A stretch of DNA of 64,000 bases from Winogradskya consettensis (GCF_018332715.1 NZ_BOQP01000022.1:124001-188000), one strand, 5' to 3'; counted from the first letter of the stretch, positions 41,290 to 50,860 are shown. The notes: generated by a model not told the origin, from the letters alone. Made by a program: numbers and translations.

Positions 41290-42447
41290 ATGTCCGCGAC
41301 CATAGAACCGTTCACCCTCCACGTCCCCGACGAGGACCTCGCCGATCTGCACCGGCGCCTCGACGCCGTGCGCTGGCCGGCGGGCAGCACCGTCGACGAC
41401 ACCAGCCAGGGCCCGACGCGGGACAAGCTGCAGGCGCTCGTCGAGCACTGGCGCGACAAGTACGACTGGCGCGCCTGCGAGGCGCAGCTCAACGCGCTCG
41501 GTCAGTACCGCACCACGATCGACGGCCTCGACATCGACTTCCTGCACATCCGCTCGCCCGAGCCCGGGGCACTGCCGCTGATCATGACGCACGGCTGGCC
41601 CGGCTCGGTCCTCGAATTCCGCAAGGTGATCGGCCCGCTGACCGACCCGGCCGCCCACGGTGGCGACCCCCGCGACGCCTTCCACCTGGTCATTCCGACG
41701 CTGCCCGGTTTCGGTTTCTCCGCGAAGCCCGCGGAGACCGGCTGGACCCCCGGCCGGATCGCCGACGCCTGGATCACCCTGATGGACCGCCTCGGTTACG
41801 ACAGGTGGGGCGCTCAGGGCGGCGACCTGGGCTGCGCGGTCACCGACGAGATCGCCCGCCGCGCCCCCGCGGGCCTGACCGGGATGCATCTCAACTTCGC
41901 GATGTTCGGCCCCACCCCGGACGAGATCGCCGACGCCACCCCGGACGAACAGGCCATGCTGGCCAGCGCGAAATACTTCTGGGACAACCTTTCCGGGTAC
42001 GCGAAACAGCAGTCGACGCGCCCCCAGACGATCGGCTATTCCCTCGCCGACTCCCCCGTAGGACAGGCCGCCTGGATCTACGCCATGCTCCAGGACACGT
42101 GCGGCACCCCCGGCAACGCCGAGGCCACGTTCACGCTCGACGAGATGCTCGACGACATCATGCTCTACTGGCTGCCCAACTCCGGCGCCTCAACAGCCCG
42201 CATGTACTGGGAAATGACCCGCTCGAACTGGTCCGCCCCGGCCACCGTCGACGCCCCGGCCACCGTCCCCACCGGCTTCACCATGTCCCCGAAGGAGCAC
42301 GTGCGAAAGTCCCGCCGCTGGCTCGAACGCCGCTACAGCACCATCGTCCACTTCGACGAACTCCCCGCCGGCGGCCACTTCACCGCCCTCGAACAACCCG
42401 AAGGCTTCACCGCCGCCGTCCGCGCCACCTTCACCCACCTCCGCTGA
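41290..42447 (+). CDS. Epoxide hydrolase family protein
   Basis: 385 residues. An N-terminal epoxide hydrolase domain (FTLHVPDEDLADLHRRLDAV, YDWRACEAQLNALGQYRT) precedes the alpha/beta hydrolase core: oxyanion motif THGWPGSVLEF (HGxP), nucleophile region WGAQGGDLGCAV with Asp, and catalytic His in ELPAGGHFTALEQP. This is the microsomal-type enzyme that opens epoxides to diols. Its 3' end overlaps the convergent DUF5959 gene by 17 bp. Confidence 0.93.
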   Translation: MSATIEPFTLHVPDEDLADLHRRLDAVRWPAGSTVDDTSQGPTRDKLQALVEHWRDKYDWRACEAQLNALGQYRTTIDGLDIDFLHIRSPEPGALPLIMTHGWPGSVLEFRKVIGPLTDPAAHGGDPRDAFHLVIPTLPGFGFSAKPAETGWTPGRIADAWITLMDRLGYDRWGAQGGDLGCAVTDEIARRAPAGLTGMHLNFAMFGPTPDEIADATPDEQAMLASAKYFWDNLSGYAKQQSTRPQTIGYSLADSPVGQAAWIYAMLQDTCGTPGNAEATFTLDEMLDDIMLYWLPNSGASTARMYWEMTRSNWSAPATVDAPATVPTGFTMSPKEHVRKSRRWLERRYSTIVHFDELPAGGHFTALEQPEGFTAAVRATFTHLR

Positions 42448-42862
42448 CAAAACGATAGGTGGCCAGCACCGCCGCGAGGTGCTCACGTTGCGCGCCGACC
42501 CAGTCGTCCGGCAGCGCGACCGGGACCACGACGGTCACCATCGAGACGAATTCGTCCTCGACCTCGACATCCGGGCAGTCGCGGGTGCCGTGCAGCCGGA
42601 TCCGGATCGCGGGTCCACGACCGTTCCCCAACCACATGGCGTCGTCCCCCGCCGCCAGCTGGTCGAGGAAGACAGCCAGGGACTGGAGGTTGGCGGGCCA
42701 GATCGCCAGGTCGGAGCTGCCCCGCACGAAGGGTGACTCCACCACGATCCGGGCGGCCAGCGCCTTCGGCCATCTCGGGTGCGGCCCGCTGACCTCGACC
42801 CGGACGGCGTTGCCATCCTCGTCGGCCAGGGAGAGCAGTGGCAGCGGTCCCTGTTCCGGCAT
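42431..42862 (-). CDS. DUF5959 family protein
   Basis: 143 residues from ATG 42862 (an in-frame ATG at 42886 is possible). LSLADEDGNAVRVEVSG, ARIVVESPFVRGSSDLAIWP and LQSLAVFLDQLAAGDDAMWL match my recollection of DUF5959, small beta-rich actinobacterial proteins related to immunity-type families. Function unknown; no toxin gene stands next to it. Confidence 0.65.
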   Translation of the reverse strand: MPEQGPLPLLSLADEDGNAVRVEVSGPHPRWPKALAARIVVESPFVRGSSDLAIWPANLQSLAVFLDQLAAGDDAMWLGNGRGPAIRIRLHGTRDCPDVEVEDEFVSMVTVVVPVALPDDWVGAQREHLAAVLATYRFVSGGG

Positions 42863-42910
42863 GGTCGGATCCTGCCAGAGCCGCACCCGTTGCGTCCGAG
42901 CTGGGCCAGG

Positions 42911-43198
42911 TCAGCGGATCGGCGGTGTTCGGTCCTGGGCGGCCAGGCCCAGGTCCTGGCTGACGACCTGCGGGGTCGAAGGGCCACCGCCGGCCACGCC
43001 GCCGCCGAGACGGACGATCTGGGCCGGGGGCTGGGCGGCGTCGAGCTCTTCGAGACGGGCCAGGTCCTCGGCGGAGATCAGCGCGGCGATGGGTTTGCCG
43101 TGGCGGGTGATCACGATGCGCTCGCTGGCGTAGACCGCTCGGTTGATCAGGTCCGCGAAGGCGGCGCGGGCCTGGGTAACCGGAACTTTGTAGTCCAT
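42911..43198 (-). CDS. Phd/YefM family antitoxin, no toxin partner adjacent
   Basis: 95 residues from ATG 43198. The Phd fold is clear: YKVPVTQARAAFADLINRAV and ERIVITRHGKPIAALISAEDLARLEELD. The C-terminal ~40 residues (Gly/Pro/Gln-rich) would normally bind a toxin. No RelE/Doc/PIN-type toxin gene is found upstream or downstream (neighbours are a DUF5959 gene and a permease), so it is an orphan or a stand-alone DNA-binding protein. Confidence 0.85.
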   Translation of the reverse strand: MDYKVPVTQARAAFADLINRAVYASERIVITRHGKPIAALISAEDLARLEELDAAQPPAQIVRLGGGVAGGGPSTPQVVSQDLGLAAQDRTPPIR

Positions 43199-43255
43199 GC
43201 CATGGAAATGTACTGCCCCGCTCAGCCGCCGGCCCCGGACGGCCACGGGGTGTCG

Positions 43256-45223
43256 TCAGCCTCCCACGTGGATGCCGGGGCGGCGGGCGGGATCAGGTTC
43301 GGTGCGGCGGAGGATTTCGCGGACGACCGGGGCGGTGTCGCCCCGGCCCAGAAGCAGATAGCGGAAGAGGTGGACCAGGGGGCTGCCTTCGGCCCACTCG
43401 AAATAGCACTGGGGGCGTACGCCGGCCGCGTCGCGCAGGGCGAGCAGGATCGCGGCGATGGCGTTCGGGGCGGCCGGGCTCTGGGCGCGCAGGACGTGGT
43501 AGCCCTGGACGTCGACGCCATGGACGACCAGGACGTTGCTGAAGCTGGACGGGTCGACGACCTCGATCTCGAGGAAGATGATGTCGGCGCCGGTCGGGAC
43601 GGGGTTCATGCCGCGCTGTTCGCGTTCCTTGGCGTAGTACTCCGCTTGGTCGCCGGCCTCGCGGCGGTTGGTGACGATGTTGAGCTCGCCGTCGTAGGCG
43701 ATCGAGGCGGCGATGTGGTCGCGGGCCAGCTCGTCGAACTCGATGCGGTCGGCGCGCAGCTCGGTGGTGCGGGTGACGCGGGAGATCAACGAGACCACGA
43801 TGATGCCGGCGATGAAGACGCCGGAGATGGCGATGCCGTCCGGCTTTTCGATGATGTTGTCGCCCAGGGCGTACAGAAGGATCAGGGTGAGGGTGGTGAA
43901 GCCCGCAGCCGCGCCGCGTTGCCGGCGGCGGAACGCGGAGATCGCGACGGCGACGGCACCGGAGACCATCATGGCCAGGATGCCGGTCGCATATGCCCCG
44001 GCCTGCGCGTTGACGTCGGCGCCGAACGCGATGGTGATGCCGACGCTGATCGCGGTGTAGACGAGCACGACCGGGCGCACCGCGCGGGCCCATTCCGGTG
44101 CCATGCCGTAACCGGGCAGGTAACGGGGCACGATGTTGATCAGGCCTGCCATCGCGGACGCGCCCGCGAACCAGAGGATCAGGACGCTGCTGATGTCGTA
44201 GGTCGTGCCGAAGACCTCGCCGAGCTTGTCGTGCGCGAGGTAGGCCAGCGCCCGCCCGTTGGCCGCGCCGCCGGGCTCGAACTCCTCGTGCGGGATCAGC
44301 ACGGTGGTGACGAAGCTGGTGAGCAGCAGGTAGACGCTCATGATCAGCGCCGCCACGGTGAGCAGCTTGCGGGTGTTGCGGATGCGGGACTCGCGGCGCT
44401 CCTCCGCGGTCTTCCCCGTGCTGGCGATCAACGGCATCATGCTGACGCCGGTCTCGAAGCCGGAGAGGCCGAGCACCAGGGCGGGAAACGCCAGTAACGC
44501 CGACGAGACCGTGCCGAACCCGCCCGCGGAGACGCCGTGCAGCCACGTCGAGAACGCGTCCGGGACTGTGAACACGTCGATCAGCCCGACGACCGTGATC
44601 ACCGCGTTGAGCCCGAGGAAGATCACCACGAGCGGGATGGCGACCTTCACGGCCTCGCTGAAACCGAGCAGGAACACGAAGCCCAGGATCAGCAGCAGCA
44701 CGACGGTGATCAGCACCGCGTGCCCGTGCAGGACACCGGGCAGGTAGGGGTTCTCCGACATGTGCACGGTGGCGTCCGCGGCGGACAGCGTGATCGTGAT
44801 GATCCACGAGGTGGCGACAAAGCCGAGCAGCACGAGGACGAACAGCTTGCCGTACCAGAAGGGCAGCAGGTCCTCGAGCATCGCGACCGAGCCCTGGCCG
44901 TTGGGGCTCTCCCGGGCGACCCTGCGATACATGGGGAGCATGCCGAGCAGGGTCAGCGCGACGATCAGCAGCGTGGCCAGCGGTGACAGTGCCCCGGCGG
45001 CGAGCGCCGCGATGGCCGGCAGGTAGGACAGGGTGGAGAAGTAGTCGACGCCGGTCAGCGCCATGACCTTCCACCACGGCTGCTGGTGGCCCGCGGTCTC
45101 GGGCGACTCCGGCCCCACGGGCTGGACGCGGTTGGCCAGCAGCCAGCGGGTGACCCGGTGGGCGGGTGCGGGTGCCGGGTCCGGCATCGCCACGGAATGC
45201 GGCACTTCGATCTGGGAGCTCAT
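43256..45223 (-). CDS. APC family permease (KimA/amino-acid transporter-like)
   Basis: 655 residues, about twelve transmembrane helices in the first ~450 and a ~180-residue cytoplasmic C-terminal domain. Helix 1 region WWKVMALTGVDYFSTLSYLP has the unwound APC motif, and LVLGLSGFETGVSMMPLIAS corresponds to helix 6. The C-terminal part (IEFDELARDHIAASIAYDGE, ADIIFLEIEVVDPSSF, LFRYLLLGRGDTAPV) is shared with a large-APC group that includes potassium importers; substrate not assignable. It diverges from an SDR gene. Confidence 0.88.
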   Translation of the reverse strand: MSSQIEVPHSVAMPDPAPAPAHRVTRWLLANRVQPVGPESPETAGHQQPWWKVMALTGVDYFSTLSYLPAIAALAAGALSPLATLLIVALTLLGMLPMYRRVARESPNGQGSVAMLEDLLPFWYGKLFVLVLLGFVATSWIITITLSAADATVHMSENPYLPGVLHGHAVLITVVLLLILGFVFLLGFSEAVKVAIPLVVIFLGLNAVITVVGLIDVFTVPDAFSTWLHGVSAGGFGTVSSALLAFPALVLGLSGFETGVSMMPLIASTGKTAEERRESRIRNTRKLLTVAALIMSVYLLLTSFVTTVLIPHEEFEPGGAANGRALAYLAHDKLGEVFGTTYDISSVLILWFAGASAMAGLINIVPRYLPGYGMAPEWARAVRPVVLVYTAISVGITIAFGADVNAQAGAYATGILAMMVSGAVAVAISAFRRRQRGAAAGFTTLTLILLYALGDNIIEKPDGIAISGVFIAGIIVVSLISRVTRTTELRADRIEFDELARDHIAASIAYDGELNIVTNRREAGDQAEYYAKEREQRGMNPVPTGADIIFLEIEVVDPSSFSNVLVVHGVDVQGYHVLRAQSPAAPNAIAAILLALRDAAGVRPQCYFEWAEGSPLVHLFRYLLLGRGDTAPVVREILRRTEPDPARRPGIHVGG

Positions 45224-45282
45224 CGGTTGACAGAATGCACCATGGGTACGACACCTGCATCAGCGAGCGAAGGACAGGTCAT

Positions 45283-46092
45283 ATGCGCACCATCGTGATC
45301 ACGGGCGCGAGCTCCGGCGTGGGCCTGGCGGCGGCGAAGCAACTGGCCGCGATGGGTGACCAGATCGTTGCCGTGGGCCGCGATCCCCGCCGGCTGGGCG
45401 CGGCGATGGCCGAGATCCGCAAGGCCGCGACCGGCCCCGAGCCCGACGAGGTCAGGGCCGACTTCGAAACCCTCGAGGACGTACGGTTGGTAGCTGAGCA
45501 CGTACTCAGCGCGTACGAAAAGATTGACGTCCTGGCGAACAATGCTGGCGGCATGCTGGGGTCTTATCGAGTGACCCCGGACGGCTTCGAAGCGACCGCG
45601 CAGAGCAACCACCTGGCGCCCTTCCTGCTCGCGAACCTCCTGCGTGAGCGGCTCAGTGGCGGCCGCATCATCGGCACCTCCTCGGACGCGCACCGCCGTG
45701 CCCGCGTCGACCCGGACGACTTCACCGGCGACCCGCAAGCCTGGAGCGCGTGGCGGGCCTACGGCGCGGCCAAGGGCGAGAACATCCTGTTCGCGGCGGA
45801 GGCGGCCCGCCGCTGGCCGGACATCCTGTCGGTCTCGTTCCACCCGGGCCTGGTCCGCACGAACTTCGGCGCCGACCCCGCAACCCGCCTGGTCTACAAG
45901 ATCTGGCCGTTCCTGATCACCGCCCAGAAGGCGGGCGCACTGCTGACCTGGCTCGCGACGGCCCCGGCGAACGAACTGACGACCGGCGCCTACTACGTCG
46001 GCCGCAAGGTCACCGAACCACGACAGTGGGTCACCGACCCGGAGCTCGCCGCCCGCCTCTGGACCTCGAGCGCACAGGCGGTCAACTTGTAG
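45283..46092 (+). CDS. SDR family oxidoreductase
   Basis: 269 residues; ATG 45283 follows GAAGGACAGG, and an in-frame start at 45166 is rejected since it reads into the permease gene. TIVITGASSGVGLAAAKQL, LANNAGGMLG, catalytic Ser in RIIGTSSDAHRRA and YGAAKGENI, where the usual YxxxK Tyr and Lys are kept. It resembles retinol-dehydrogenase-like extended SDRs (VRTNFG, YYVGRK). TTGACA at 45228 is a plausible -35. Confidence 0.9.
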   Translation: MRTIVITGASSGVGLAAAKQLAAMGDQIVAVGRDPRRLGAAMAEIRKAATGPEPDEVRADFETLEDVRLVAEHVLSAYEKIDVLANNAGGMLGSYRVTPDGFEATAQSNHLAPFLLANLLRERLSGGRIIGTSSDAHRRARVDPDDFTGDPQAWSAWRAYGAAKGENILFAAEAARRWPDILSVSFHPGLVRTNFGADPATRLVYKIWPFLITAQKAGALLTWLATAPANELTTGAYYVGRKVTEPRQWVTDPELAARLWTSSAQAVNL

Positions 46093-46194
46093 GAGACCGC
46101 TGCCGACCACCCCCGATAACCATTAACGGCCCCGGGCATTACCTTCTTCACTCACCCCTGCCACCAGCGCTTTTGTCTTTGTAGGTTGACGCGC

Positions 46195-47532
46195 ATGCTC
46201 CCCCGCGTCAACCCGACCCCACGCTGGTGGTCCGGCGCCGCGGGCCTGGCCGCGACCTCGAGCCTGCTCGTCGTCACGGCATTGTGGGCCACCAATCTCG
46301 GCGACTCCTGGACCGGTGCCGCCGGCCGGCTAGCGGCGCTCTGGTCGGCGGACCTCCTGCTCATCCAGGTCGTCCTCATGGCGCGCATCCCGATGATCGA
46401 ACGCGCTTTCGGCCAGGACACCCTCGCCCGCCGGCACCGCTGGACCGGCTTCGCGTCGTTCCATCTGCTGCTCATCCACATTGTCCTGGCGACTTACTCC
46501 TACGCGGCGGGCGGCTCACTCTTCGCCCAGTTCGCGTCATTCATCGCCGATTACCCCGGAATGCTGCTCGCGCTGGGCGGAACGGTCGCGCTCATCCTGG
46601 TGGTCATCACATCAGTACGCACGGCACGTCGCCGCTTGCGCTACGAGTCCTGGCATCTACTGCACCTGTACGCGTACCTCGGCGTCGCACTCGCCCTACC
46701 GCACCAGATCTGGACCGGCACGGACTTCATCGCCAATCCGCTCGCGCGAGCATATTGGTGGAGCTTGTACGCCCTCGCCGCTTCCAGCGTCGTGGTGTTC
46801 CGCGTTCTCCGACCGTTGTGGCGAACCCTGCGGCACCGTCTCGTGGTCGATCACATCGTCCCGGAAGCGCACGGCCTGGTCTCGGTCTATCTGCGGGGCC
46901 GAGCCCTGGAACGCCTCCCGGTCCGCGCCGGCCAGTTCTTCGTATGGCGCTTCCTGGACGGGCCAGGATGGACGCGCGGCAATCCGTTCTCCCTCTCAGG
47001 CCCACCGAACGGCAACCAGCTCCGGATCACGGTGAAGCAACTGGGTGACGGCAGCTCCCGGGTCGCGCACCTTTCCCCGGGCACATCGGTGCTGATCGAG
47101 GGCCCCTACGGCCGTTTGACCGCGGAGTCCTATAGGGGCGGCCCGGTAACGATGCTGGCCTGCGGGGTGGGCATCACGCCATTGCTCGCGCTGCTGTGGG
47201 ATCTCCCCTACGGCCAGGGCCAGGCCACGCTGATCTACCGAGCGCGGGAGGCCTCCGAAGTCGCCTTCCTCGACGAAATCGAATGGCTCGCAGCCCAACG
47301 CGGCGTCCGCCTGGTCCCGCTGATCGGACCCCGCGCCCGCTCCGGCTCGTGGCTCCCTGCCGAATACGCGGACTATTCAGATGCCGAAGCGCTGCGTGTC
47401 CTGTCGCCGGACATCACCCGCCACGACCTCTACCTCTGCGGCCCGGACCCCTGGACGGACGCGGTCCGCTCGGCGGCCCGAACAGCCGGCGTCCCCTCCG
47501 CCCAGGTCCACCGCGAACGGTTCGGCTGGTAG
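46195..47532 (+). CDS. Ferric reductase-like transmembrane / ferredoxin reductase family protein
   Basis: 445 residues. Six membrane helices carry paired histidines for heme (FASFHLLLIHIVLATY and ESWHLLHLYAYLGVALALPHQI). The cytoplasmic half is an FAD/NAD(P)H reductase: GQFFVWRFLDGPGWTRGNPFSLSG (FAD, spread over ~24 residues), VLIEGPYGRL, VTMLACGVGITPLLAL (NADPH) and LYLCGPDPWTDAV. ATG 46195 lies 7 nt after TAGGTT, indicating a leaderless mRNA. In related genomes an FMN-binding protein follows; here only a fragment does. Confidence 0.92.
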   Translation: MLPRVNPTPRWWSGAAGLAATSSLLVVTALWATNLGDSWTGAAGRLAALWSADLLLIQVVLMARIPMIERAFGQDTLARRHRWTGFASFHLLLIHIVLATYSYAAGGSLFAQFASFIADYPGMLLALGGTVALILVVITSVRTARRRLRYESWHLLHLYAYLGVALALPHQIWTGTDFIANPLARAYWWSLYALAASSVVVFRVLRPLWRTLRHRLVVDHIVPEAHGLVSVYLRGRALERLPVRAGQFFVWRFLDGPGWTRGNPFSLSGPPNGNQLRITVKQLGDGSSRVAHLSPGTSVLIEGPYGRLTAESYRGGPVTMLACGVGITPLLALLWDLPYGQGQATLIYRAREASEVAFLDEIEWLAAQRGVRLVPLIGPRARSGSWLPAEYADYSDAEALRVLSPDITRHDLYLCGPDPWTDAVRSAARTAGVPSAQVHRERFGW

Positions 47533-47534
47533 AG

Positions 47535-47681
47535 ATGCGCCGAATCGTTTTATGGCTGCTGTCCACAGTCGTGATAGTCGTGCTGCTCTTCAGCTACCGC
47601 ACCTCAACAGGCCCGTCATCTTCTTCCGCACCCTGGACGCCACGGCCTTCTGAGCCGTCGTCGAGCAAGGATTCGCATTGA
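47535..47681 (+). pseudogene. Truncated FMN-binding protein, N-terminal remnant
   Basis: Starts 2 bp after the ferric reductase stop. The first 25 residues (MRRIVLWLLSTVVIVVLLFS and the following YRTSTG) are the membrane anchor of the FMN-binding partner commonly encoded here. After a Ser/Pro-rich stretch the frame stops at 48 residues, without the FMN domain. The distal part overlaps the end of the convergent SARP gene. It may be translated as a short membrane peptide, but as an FMN protein it is broken. Confidence 0.6.
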
Positions 47682-50323
47682 TCGGCGGCATGATGGTCAC
47701 CCAGCCGCCGGAACAGCGCCCCCGCCTCGTTCAGTGACCGGACCGCGCCGGTGTGATCGCCGGTGGCCAGGGAGAGCCTGCCGGACAGCATCGTGGCGAC
47801 GGCCCGCCAGCGCAGGTCGGGACCGGTCCGGAGCACCAGCAGGGCGCGACTGAGCGACATCCGTGCCTGGTCGTGATGTGCCTGCCTCAGCTGCACCTCA
47901 CCCAACCGGGCCAGCGCTCGGGCACCCTCCAGCGCGGTGTGCTCGCGGTCGTCGACCTCGACGGCGGCACCGAGCAACGCCGCAGCTTCGGCGAGCCGCC
48001 CGAGCCGGGCCTGGATGCTCCCGAGGATGCGTAACGCGACGGCCTCGTTCACCGGATCGGGGACAGACCGGTAGAGCCGCAGCGTTTCGGACGCCACCGG
48101 AACGGCCTCCTCGTTGCGGCCGGAGACGGCGAGCACCTCGGCCAGACCCGACAACGCGCTGGCCGCTCCCTGGACATTCCCGGCCGCGGTGAACAGGCGG
48201 TGACTTTCGCGGGCATCGTCGTGGCCGCGTGCCAGCCAGTCCGGGTCATCGTCCATCAGGTACATCCCGACGGCCAGATCGGCGCGCCCGTCCAGGGCCA
48301 CGGCGTGCGTCGAGTCGTCGCCCTCGCTCAGCTCGACGGCCTCGTTGTAGCGGTGGTACGCCGCCGCCCACTCGCCCAGATACCGCTCCCGTTCCGCCCG
48401 GGTCATCAGGACGTGCGCGCGGGCCGCCGGGTCGCCGAGTCGTTCGGCGGCAATGCCCGCGGCGTGGACAAGGTGTCCCCAGTCGTCGACGGCACCGGTC
48501 AGATACAACACCGGCCCGGCTACCTCGACCAGTCGCCAGCAGAGCTCGTCCAGCTCGGCACGGACCGCGCCGGTCACCGCGCCGCGCAGATTCGGGCCTT
48601 CAGCCCGGTACCAGTCCCAGGCGGAGACCCGCAGCGCCGGACCGGCGCCCGGCTCACCCGGCCCGATCGGGCCGGCGACCCGCCGCACCTCGGTGAGCAT
48701 GTCCTCGAGCAGCAGGCGCTGGGCAGCCGGCCACCGCTCGGCCGGCAGATGCGCGGCGTAGGCCAGGACCAGCGGCCGGAACAGGTAGCGGCCACCGCCC
48801 GCGACGATCAGCCGCGCCCGGTCCAGACCGGCCAGGATCGTGCCGGCCTCGACCGGCGTGGTGCCCAGCATCGCCGCTGCCCGATCGACGGTCACCGAGA
48901 CGGCCTGCATCCGGCCGGTCAGGGCGAGCAGTTCCTGCTGCGGGCCCGGCAGGTCCCGGCGGCTGTACTCGAACACGCCGTAGCCCGCCTGGCTGCGCAG
49001 TTCCCGCCGCCGCCGGTCGATCGTGTCGGCGCAACTCCGGACCGTCTCGCCGGTCCGGACGATAGCGGCGATCGCCAGGGCGAGAAAGAACGGGAGCCGC
49101 TCGCACAGCTCGACCAGTCGCAGCGTCGCCGCCTGGTCCTGGTCCACCGCGGGCCGGCCGAGCACGATGCGCAGCATCTCGACGGCGCTCTTCTCGTCCA
49201 GCGGCGGCACCTCGACCGGCACCGCCAGCCCGGGACGCACCTCCGGCAGGTCGGGGCGGCTGGCCACGATCACCGTCCAGAACGCGTCCCGCCGGGTCAG
49301 CGCCGCCACCTGATCCGCGCTGCTCACGTGGTCGAGGATGACCACGAAGCGGTCCTGTCTGCTCAACCGCATCAGCAGGTCGCCGAGCACCTGGTCCTTC
49401 TCCGCGAGCTCGGCGGGCATGGCGTCCGGTGTGACGCCGAGCGCGGTGATCAACGCGTTCTGCGCGTGCGTGACCGTTTCCTGCTCGTCCACCTCACCGC
49501 GCATGTCGACCTGGCAGACCTGGGCACCTTCTGCGGCGAGCCGGTCGGCGACCAGCCCGAGCACGGTCGTGATGCCCACGCCGGCGGGCCCGCTGACCCG
49601 GATCACCCGGGTTCCCGGCCCGTCGTCGGCCCAGGCCGCAGTGGCCAGCCCGCCCAGTCGCCCGATGATGTCTCCCCTGCCGACCACCCGCACCGGCTCG
49701 CCCGCATGCCGCGGCGCCGGATGAGCGGCACGCCAGCCCGCGATCCGCTCCGGGATGATGTCCTGCTCGCGGTGCAACAGCTCGGCAAGCTCGTTGTGCC
49801 GGCCCAGACCGGTGAGCACGTCGAGCAGTTCGAGCACAGCAGCGGCGCGGCGCTCGTCCCAGTCCCGCGCGAACCGGGCCGCGAATTCGTACCCGTGCAG
49901 CCCGGCCAGCGCCGGATCGCCGGTCCACAGACGCAGCGCGTCCCGAAGCAGCTCACGGGCAGTTTCCAGGTCGCTGTCCGCATGCGCCTCCGCCGCCCGT
50001 GCGCGGAACTCCTGAAACAGGTATGTGTCCGTACGCTCGGCGGCGTCCGGCATGGCGTAGCCACCACCGGTCGTGCGGATCTCGTCCGCGCCGAGCACGT
50101 GGCGCAATTCCTTGACACGTTGTCGCAGGGCGGCAGGTTTGACGGTCCTGCCGGGCCAGAGCTCCGCCTGGAGCCGCGCCGCGGGCACCGGCTGCGGGGC
50201 TCTCACCAGCAGCGCGGCGAGCACGGCGGAAGCGGACGGCCCGAGGGTCCGCGCAGCGCCCGGCCCGCGGATCTCCAGGGCGCCGAGCAGCCGATAGTCC
50301 GGGCGCTTCGCGTTGGGTGTCAC
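47594..50323 (-). CDS. SARP/AfsR-like regulator (winged helix, BTAD, NB-ARC ATPase, TPR)
   Basis: 909 residues from GTG 50323; a GTG 72 bp upstream is an alternative. OmpR-type winged helix (YRLLGALEIRG ... LQAELWPGRTVKPAALRQRV), BTAD helices (DTYLFQEFRARAAEAHADSD, YEFAARFARDWDERRAAAVL), then an NB-ARC-type NTPase with degenerate P-loop RVSGPAGVGITTVLGL (Gly-Ile where GK is usual) and RFVVILDHVSSADQV. TPR repeats fill the last ~300 residues. The last ~20 residues (after ADQCESLL) look unlike TPR and lie antisense to the truncated FMN-binding gene, suggesting a rearranged end. Such regulators control secondary metabolism; the target is unknown. Confidence 0.88.
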   Translation of the reverse strand: MTPNAKRPDYRLLGALEIRGPGAARTLGPSASAVLAALLVRAPQPVPAARLQAELWPGRTVKPAALRQRVKELRHVLGADEIRTTGGGYAMPDAAERTDTYLFQEFRARAAEAHADSDLETARELLRDALRLWTGDPALAGLHGYEFAARFARDWDERRAAAVLELLDVLTGLGRHNELAELLHREQDIIPERIAGWRAAHPAPRHAGEPVRVVGRGDIIGRLGGLATAAWADDGPGTRVIRVSGPAGVGITTVLGLVADRLAAEGAQVCQVDMRGEVDEQETVTHAQNALITALGVTPDAMPAELAEKDQVLGDLLMRLSRQDRFVVILDHVSSADQVAALTRRDAFWTVIVASRPDLPEVRPGLAVPVEVPPLDEKSAVEMLRIVLGRPAVDQDQAATLRLVELCERLPFFLALAIAAIVRTGETVRSCADTIDRRRRELRSQAGYGVFEYSRRDLPGPQQELLALTGRMQAVSVTVDRAAAMLGTTPVEAGTILAGLDRARLIVAGGGRYLFRPLVLAYAAHLPAERWPAAQRLLLEDMLTEVRRVAGPIGPGEPGAGPALRVSAWDWYRAEGPNLRGAVTGAVRAELDELCWRLVEVAGPVLYLTGAVDDWGHLVHAAGIAAERLGDPAARAHVLMTRAERERYLGEWAAAYHRYNEAVELSEGDDSTHAVALDGRADLAVGMYLMDDDPDWLARGHDDARESHRLFTAAGNVQGAASALSGLAEVLAVSGRNEEAVPVASETLRLYRSVPDPVNEAVALRILGSIQARLGRLAEAAALLGAAVEVDDREHTALEGARALARLGEVQLRQAHHDQARMSLSRALLVLRTGPDLRWRAVATMLSGRLSLATGDHTGAVRSLNEAGALFRRLGDHHAADQCESLLDDGSEGRGVQGAEEDDGPVEVR

Positions 50324-50388
50324 GTCATCGTCACGTCCCTGGTGGTCCGATGGAAATCCATTCTCCACCGATCCCGGAGGTTTCTTCG

Positions 50389-50847
50389 ATGTCACTTGTC
50401 CAGTGGGGGACCCGCGGCCTGGCCGCCCTCTCGATGATCACCGCCATGGGTGGCTGCTCGGCTGTCACCGCCGAGTCAGCCCACGCGGCACCCCCGCTGT
50501 CCACGGTCTCGGCCGCTGAAGGCGGCTGGGCATGCGGCTGGGACGGCTGCAGCTACTACCTCGACCGGCCGACCACCCAGCAGTGGGCGACGTTCTTCCA
50601 CAGCTGGGAGAAGGCATCCGACGCTCCTGCGGCGCTCGCCACGGCGTTCTGCGCCCGCTTCGGCCCGCTCGCCGCGGGCCTCTGCGCGGCCGGCGTGGTC
50701 GGCGCGTCCTCCATGTTCTTCGACCACCTGCAGCAGGCCGATGCCATGGGCGGATGCCTGGAATTCCAGATCTTCGACCTGCGCAACCCGAGTGGCGTCC
50801 TGGTCGACGCGTACAACGGCGGGCGGTGCACCGGCACCCGAACCTGA
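50389..50847 (+). CDS. Secreted small cysteine-rich hypothetical protein
   Basis: 152 residues from ATG 50389 with GGAGG 8 nt upstream; an upstream in-frame start at 50317 is rejected. A signal peptide (LAALSMITAMGGCSAVTAES, cleavage near AHAA) is followed by ~110 residues with cysteines in GWACGWDGCSYYLD, FCARFGPLAAGLCAAG, GGCLEFQI and GGRCTGT. GGC in the signal could also be a lipobox. The C-terminal hydrophobic helix resembles bacteriocin-like or toxin-like peptides, but I recognise no family. It is divergent from the SARP regulator. Confidence 0.7.
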   Translation: MSLVQWGTRGLAALSMITAMGGCSAVTAESAHAAPPLSTVSAAEGGWACGWDGCSYYLDRPTTQQWATFFHSWEKASDAPAALATAFCARFGPLAAGLCAAGVVGASSMFFDHLQQADAMGGCLEFQIFDLRNPSGVLVDAYNGGRCTGTRT

Positions 50848-50860
50848 CGGCCCGCTCCGG

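Noticed and set aside
48200..50437. 745-codon plus-strand open frame antisense to the SARP regulator
   Set aside because: Composition of a GC shadow; the SARP, BTAD and TPR domains lie on the other strand.
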